Assembly: GCA_014529385.2 (NCBI GenBank)
Contig: CM043964.1
Span: 108,662,587-108,726,586, forward strand
Origin: Adiantum capillus-veneris
Lineage: Eukaryota > Streptophyta > Polypodiopsida > Polypodiales > Pteridaceae
DNA: 64,000 nt
Reading direction: 5' to 3'
The notes under the pieces were generated by a model. The model was not told the origin of the DNA. It saw only the letters and a list, made by a program, of their open reading frames with translations, and ran no database searches. A program made the position numbers and the translations under genes. This document shows, one piece after another, positions 57,089-64,000 of this stretch (positions are counted from its first letter, which is position 1; each line of letters opens with the position of its first letter).

Positions 57089-58074
57089 ATGACCCGACAC
57101 ACACTCTTGGAAGGATATACACACATACTATGGGGCACTTCTCGGCTTACACAACCCACCTAGCCGAGACAGGGAACACACCTATGGAGTGAGAGGAGAG
57201 AGACTACCCATTTACCCACTCCACAGAGAGAGAGAGAGAGAGAGAGACACACACACACCCCAAAAAAACTCAGCTCAAAAGAGGAGAATTTCTTATTTTT
57301 AGATACAACTGAGCTTGGGCCAACACCAATGGAGCAAATAGTTCACACAAAATGGGTAAAATATGCCAGATACAATCACAAATAGGAGCAGAAGCTTCAC
57401 TCATAGGAGAAACTTACACAGTCAAAACAGCAGAAAAACAGTGAGAAATTTGGTAAAATGGACAGCGTCATCGCGTCCGGAACAGCCCAAAACCCCAGTC
57501 TACAATGTCAAAGTACTCAAATCCGACCTCGGATGAGCAGTTTACGGCCATAAGAGACTCCAAAATGGGAAAAAACACAGTTGCAACTGCTCCTCCTCTT
57601 CTCTCCACGTTTTTTCTGGTATTCTCTCTGTTTTTTCAGTTCCCACACTTAGCTTTATTACTTGGGCACCCTTGGCCTTTTAGATGACCTCAAACGGACC
57701 CAGATCATGCCAAAAACTGACCTCGTAGTGCATAGTTGTCACCCTACTGCATCCTCCGTACGCCTGGCACTCAACTTTTTCCAATAATGCATCCCACCAC
57801 CACGTGAAGTGGCCCCAAAATATGGTCCTCATGATGAACTTTCTGCATAATTATCACAAGAAAACATCCACGTTGCGTCCATACTTATCCACGTGCAAGT
57901 ATTGACCCCATTCGACCTCCTGACGCCACTAGATGCCATCTGACGCATCTGCTTACCTCATGTCGTTGGCCCGCGGATATCGTGGATAGCTTCCTCAAGA
58001 AATTTTATGCGCTACCAACTCCTCATTATTGTAGAAAAAACACACTGGTACTGGTGATAGTGAAAATCGATGCA
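57089..58074 (-). repeat. LTR of element B, reversed copy (main part; remainder at 55516-55556)
   Basis: On the - strand it starts TGCATCGATTTTCAC at 58074 and matches 39993-41040. The last 41 bp (TCATTATAGAGGCGTTGTG to CCCGCTCACA) lie beyond the solo LTR. It abuts the RT of element A at 55515. Confidence 0.88.
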
Positions 58075-58645
58075 CTATGTACATGCTGACCTACCTGTAC
58101 ACATGTGGGCCCCACGTAATCACCTGGCTTTCGAAAATGGGCAATTCTTTATTTGATGCACCATGCATGGGTATGTACATATGCACAATCACTTGCTCCA
58201 AAAAACTCCTGACATAATTTGCCCATCCCCTAGCCTGCTAGATCATTTCATGATCAACAGCAGCAAAAAGAGATATGAGACTCGCCGCGTCACAGGTCTC
58301 CTCATCCCTCACACACCTTACTTGTTATGCAGACATCTCATCATCACTGCTGGTAGTACTATCACTGTCCTTGTTAGTCACTGTGGAATATTCTTCATCA
58401 CTAGACTCATCCTCATCTTCATAAAGCTCCTCCAATCGTTTCCTTGTGTCCATATTATATAGCTTCTTGGAACCTGTCTTTCCATAGAGGCTAATTGTAC
58501 CACGTCTCCAATCTTGAACAGCTCCCACTGCACGTAACCATGGTCTCCCCAATATAATAGGATATGCTCCCAACCCTGCTGGCATCACATGCAAATCAAC
58601 CACGCAAAAGAGAATCTTAAGGCCAAGGTCAAAGTCTAGAGCTTC
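58075..58645 (-). pseudogene. Element B C-terminal half of protease, reversed
   Basis: On the - strand, LDFDLGLKILFCVVDLHVMP and AGLGAYPIILGRPWLRAVG form the C-terminal ILGRPW half of a Ty3 protease. An acidic tail follows (LEELYEDEDESSDEEYSTV), to a stop near 58325, then 250 bp of noncoding sequence and the reversed LTR. It complements the N-terminal half at 42880-43200. RT and integrase are not seen between protease and LTR, so B may be a gag-protease-only element or may carry a deletion. Confidence 0.75.
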
Positions 58646-58869
58646 AAGCTAAAGAGCCAAATACCTCCCAAGTAGAGCCTCCACTGGAATTCAATTTTGA
58701 AGATGCTCTTATTGAATCCAAAAAAGAGATGGACGAGTGGATTGATGAGATGCTTGAAGGGTATACTAAAGAGCGTATGAAGTGGGAATTGAAGATATGG
58801 ACTCAAAAACATTATAACTCATCTCAACAAATTATCAAATCAAGAATGCCAGTTGTGATACATGGGTGA
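58646..58869 (+). CDS. Short coding-like segment, unrecognised
   Basis: An open + strand frame reads KEPNTSQVEPPLEFNFEDAL, then ESKKEMDEWIDEMLEGYTKE and IIKSRMPVVIHG, to a stop at TGA 58867-58869. Composition is plausible for a protein, but there is no ATG at its start and I recognise no domain. It begins where the B protease ends, so it may be the first sequence beyond the rearrangement, perhaps from another retroelement. Confidence 0.35.
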
Positions 58870-59739
58870 TGGTCAGGGTTTTGAGCTCCTTCATCAATGG
58901 TGTGCCCTATTTATTGTTGTGGATTTCATTTGTCATCAATATAAAGTGTTTTGTTCTTTCGTCTATCTCTATCTCTTCTCTGTCTTCATGTATCATAATT
59001 TTAGTTTTTTAATTTGTGTTACAAGTAAATAAAAAAAACCCTTCATTGTATTTTGTCAGATTGTGTAAAGATACTTGAGAGCTCTCAAAGTTAAGACGTA
59101 ATAGTATTTGTCCAATAACTCTTGATGCACTTGTATGATACCCATGATTTTAGAATCCCTACGTGTTTAATTAGAAATATAGAGACTTTGGATAAGCTGT
59201 GTAGAGGTGAAACTACTACAATAGAGCTCTTTTGTAGTATTGAAATTGAATTCCGACAAGTGCACTACGTTCCTCTCCTCTTGCTCTTTCTATTGAATGT
59301 ATTCACTATCAGTTTGATAAAATTTCACATCTATGTTGTATGAGTTTAAATTTGTCATTTTAGTGAAATCTTCAAGTGTAAATGTTAACTTTTTTATTGA
59401 GATTATTCCTAGGCCTTAGGGGGTGCTATTAGACTTTTTCTATTCATATTTTAGTGACCTATGAAATGAAAAATTGCGATTCATGTACTTTCTAGATCTA
59501 TTCTGGTAGACCTTTCCAATAGTCTCTTAGAGCTTTTCAGCTTTCAAGCTTCTTTAGTTGAGAAGCCATTGATGGATTAGTTAGAGTGAGGATTGATTCA
59601 ATGCTTGACAGCTGATTGTTATGTGTTGGATTTCTTGTGAGTACATCTTCTAGCAATGACTACTCTCTTGTGATTGACAAGCCAATGCATCTTTGTGCCC
59701 CATTTTGATCACTTCCCTGAGTATTGATAAGTGAGTGTG
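58870..59739. other. Unassigned AT-rich region
   Basis: No recognisable gene, repeat or LTR boundary. Confidence 0.4.
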
Positions 59740-60590
59740 TTAGTGCCAGATAGTTATGCTGGAGATGTCTATGGTAGTGATTTCTTTACAATTGGGTTGG
59801 ATGTCACCCCCACAAATATCACACATCCTCGTTTGATGTTTTCTAGCATTTTGTACTTGTTTAAACACTTGGTACATTATTTTGACCACCTCTTTAGTTA
59901 TTTTATGAACATTAGCTAGGTCATATGGCATTGGTCTTTCAAGTTGTAGTTGCACTAGCATTGGAACTTGCATCATTGGTTGATGTATTTATCTTCCTTA
60001 AAATCTCACCATCAGCTTTCCAATTGTCCATTAGGTACAAGGCTGCTTTTGTCACTCCCTTTAGAGATGCAAAACCCTTTAAATGGAGTTCCTTTTTTCG
60101 TGTTTCATTTTGTCGAACTTCAATAAAAAGCACTAGAAAAAAATCTTGTTGTTGTGATATCTCCCTTCTCTTAAAGTATTGTTAGAATCTCTATGAAGCT
60201 TCCTTCACTTTCTTGTTGTCTTTTTGTTTGAAAGCATTTTTATTTTTATTTTAAATCCATGTTTGGAAAATTCTTAAGTAACCACAGTGTTTGAGTGATT
60301 TGATAGGGTGAGATAACTCACTATGGCAATTACAGAGAGCCGAAAAATTTTGCAAACTTTGTTAGTAGATTTTCAACTATAGAAAAATCTTCTTCACTCA
60401 ATGGTTGGAACCAAGTCAAAGTTGTTTCTTCCAAAGTTAATCCAAATCCTTCATAATGAGCATGAAAATCATGCACTTGCTCTCCTCTTAGGACTTTCTT
60501 AGAAAGGGATATATCTACATAATGATCTCTCAATCCACCATACTTTTGCCTCACACATTTTACTACCTGCAATGGTCTCATTTTTCACAA
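59740..60590 (-). pseudogene. Ty3/gypsy gag remnant, reversed
   Basis: On the - strand, 60581-60330 reads GLRDHYVDISLSKKVLRGEQ, then HYEGFGLTLEETTLTWFQPL and VENLLTKFAKFFGSL. This resembles the capsid core of element A (GFGLTLEDDAATWFDSV). The 59976-59740 frame has a basic segment and a cysteine motif CDICGGDIQPNC where a zinc knuckle is expected. Many stops lie between them. Confidence 0.7.
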
Positions 60591-62018
<1,428 letters not shown>

Positions 62019-62392
62019 ACAGGGGGGACTAAAGGCAGAGCATAACCCTAGATGGATGCAATGCAGTGGCACCGGGGCATGAGGTCACAATGGAGCTGAC
62101 AATGCATGCGGTTGGGGGGGAGGGGGCACCTTCATCTTGGCATGGGAGCTTTCTCTGTTGTGGATGCCACATTTTACATGCTCTTAGCGACTCTTTGAGT
62201 GACATTTAAAGCAATGCTTTTTTATTTTTGGAAAAAAATTTGTTGTCCCTTAAGCGACGTACGGGTGTCACATAAGCAACACGCCGCTAATTTTCCAAGC
62301 GTTGATACTTACAAAGTGGCCTAGTAGTGGTTGCACAGTTACACAAAAAGGGGGGGTAAATGCAAGACCTTTTTTGCACAACAGAAACAAAG

Positions 62393-62423
<31 letters not shown>

Positions 62424-62525
62424 CATAGAGAGATAGAGAGAGAGACAGAGGTTCCTTGCTTCTTACATAGCACACACACTCTCTCTCAGTTGCCACATTA
62501 GGGATTGACATCGACCCCCCTCTCC
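62019..62525. other. Unassigned region with a (GA)n tract
   Basis: GA-rich run at 62397-62452. The phrase AAGCGACGTACGGGTGTCAC near 62254 and GCGACTCTTTGAGTGAC near 62186 recall CACTA subterminal repeats, but no terminus is visible. Confidence 0.4.
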
Positions 62526-63110
62526 TCACACACTTATCAATCTCCTTCTTTGCACACCATACACACCTACCTTCGGTAATACATACTTTGGCACTTTTCT
62601 CAATGCGTGTTTAGCATTAGGATGAGAAGATAGTTGGGTTTCTTCTTGATCATGAAATATCTGAGTTTTCCATTGTGCTATCATCCTTCTGGGCCCCACG
62701 TACAACATCTCAAATCTCTCCATATCAATATAAGCATCATAGATCATTTAGATAAGGCCAGATTTAGAGCTTCTTTTCCTTCCTCAGTTAAGCATTCATA
62801 CTCATAAATTGATTTAAAATTAAAGATCTAGACTAGGTATATGGGTCTTTCTAAATCTGAACAACTTTACCCTTATCCATTCATGCTAACTCCAACTTCT
62901 TCTAGCTTTGATATCAATGTTATGCTGCTTTTGAGTGTGATCAGGTTGGTCAGCTTGGATTTTTAGAGCTTGTGTTTCTGCTCCTTGGGTTGTTCTAGAG
63001 TTCCATAGTATTACTAAGTGCTCTTCTTTGATCAAGGACATCATGATCATCATCGTCGTCATTGGGTAGTTGGTAAGATCATTCAAAGAGTGAATGTGGA
63101 ATTTTCCTTG
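62526..63110 (-). pseudogene. Retroelement coding remnant, unrecognised
   Basis: The - strand frame 62747-62526 reads ERFEMLYVGPRRMIAQWKTQ and EETQLSSHPNAKHALRKVPK. Upstream, an Asp-rich / Gln-rich stretch lies at about 63086-62886. It has protein-like composition but no domain I can name. It lies between an ORF3-like fragment and a gag remnant, both on the same strand. Confidence 0.4.
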
Positions 63111-63479
63111 AGGTTTCTTTTTCTATAAACCTTGTAATTTATCAATCATCCTTTTGAAAATAGTGGTAGTAGTACTTGTTCTTTCTTTTGTTGTTTTTGT
63201 CTACCTTGTATCTTTGGTCCGAGGTCGTTTGTTTCCAGAGGGTCCTGCTATATTTCAATTACTATTTCCACAGTTTGACTAGCCAACAAAACTATGGAAA
63301 TGCTTTCAAAAAGAATTCCCATCAGCTCTTCTAACCCTTCAATCTATGGGCTTCTTTGATGTTCTCTTACCTTTTCCTTTAATGAGTTTCCATATATCTT
63401 TTTGGTCAATTGAAGTGCGTTGCTTCTTTGTTGAAACTTCTAGGATCCTCTTTTCAAATGTTTGCTAATATGTAAATCA

Positions 63480-64000
63480 CCAAACATACCAAGATTTGAA
63501 CAAATTCCAATGTTTTATTATGTTTGTGCTACCACACTCTGATATGGAACAATCCTCAAATCATTAAGGTAGGCTTTATCCAACAACATACTGAATACTT
63601 TCTCAGACATATAAGTTGGGTTGTTTTGCAAACCGAAGGTCTCTATAGCAACTGAGTATACTAATTAGTGGGATAAATCTCCCATTGGAATACCTTGGCC
63701 CCCAATTTTCTCTTTTTCATCTTTATAGTCTCCTTCAAGAAAGTGCTCACTTGTTTAGGGGTTGAATCCTTAGAATTTTTGTTATGGGATAGCTTAAACA
63801 CAGTAGCAATGAGTTCAATGGTGAGTTGTAACTCATGCTTATTGATGGTGATAGTTTTTGCTTCTACATCAAATGTGTCTACCACCTAGATGATAGACAT
63901 CTCCATAGGTACTTAAGAAAACAGCATTAGCTTAATCATGCCCCATCTAGTCAATAAATCTTTCTCCTCATCTTTGAATACATATTTACCAATGGGTTTT
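63480..64000 (-). pseudogene. Fragment related to the N-terminal domain of the element A giant ORF
   Basis: From the window edge down: GKYVFKDEEKDLLTRWGMIK, then VVDTFDVEAKTITINKHELQ and LIATVFKLSHNKNSKDSTPK; another frame reads VAIETFGLQNNPTYMSEKVF. This parallels the element A protein around VTDLQGKPDTEIIIIEKVVA and LDLSNKGDSVTKRRDR: same spacing, a Lys plus Ile-rich strand, an Ala/Leu helix, then S.NKGDS. The frame is broken by stops and continues beyond the window. Confidence 0.5.

Noticed and set aside
60130-60150. CACTAGAAAAAAAT as right end of CACTA D
   Set aside because: It does not match the CACTACAAGAGG terminus, is in the wrong orientation and has no subterminal repeats or GAA duplication.

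Overview
This is nuclear DNA from a land plant with a repeat-rich genome. The window holds nested transposable elements and no intact host gene. The evidence for a plant is a two-gene CACTA (En/Spm) transposon with plant-type TNP2 and Transposase_24 proteins, Ty1/copia and Ty3/gypsy elements primed by plant tRNA-iMet and tRNA-Asp types, a chromodomain integrase, a Helitron fragment and long GA/CT and CA/GT microsatellites. I cannot name the species.

Layout. Positions 1-15905 are the 3' end of a Ty3/gypsy chromovirus ('F'). Its 3' LTR is split by a nearly complete CACTA element (1816-9615, TSD AAG) and by a complete Ty1/copia element (9739-15285, TSD AGGTT). About 16330-26505 is an old Ty3 element ('E'), split inside its reverse transcriptase by a reversed relative of F ('G', 18209-25441). 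A Helitron replicase fragment follows (26511-27300). A second CACTA element ('D') starts at 29199. Its 5' region holds TTAGG-like repeats and a tandem array of long palindromes, and its transposase gene is split.

From 32264 to about 55515 there is a very large Ty3 element ('A') inserted into the D transposase gene. Its 5' half (LTR, tRNA-Asp-type PBS, palindrome-bearing leader, gag, protease) reads on the + strand. The pol region, a protease-like ORF after the integrase, a second palindrome-bearing region, a giant coiled-coil ORF, the PPT and the 3' LTR all read on the - strand. The target duplication ATATT is present at both outer LTR ends, one copy inverted, and D coding sequence continues past each. 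This is best explained by an inversion. A third Ty3 element ('B') sits at the junctions, and its protease is cut in two (about 43200 and about 58645). A 1532-bp solo LTR (55557-57088, TSD ATGAC) lies in the reversed B LTR. From 58650 to 64000 there are decayed Ty3 pieces on the - strand, including another copy of a domain seen in the giant ORF of A, plus microsatellites.

The items most worth following up are: element A (3' ORF of about 1140 residues, protease-like domain after integrase, two zinc-binding modules, 24-bp palindromes in both halves); the palindromic tandem array at 30190-31225; a hairpin block conserved upstream of both CACTA transposases; and a heavy-metal-associated (HMA) gene fragment inside the first CACTA element. 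Most coding regions carry stops or frameshifts. The first CACTA element is close to intact: its six-exon transposase model keeps frame and has one nonsense codon.
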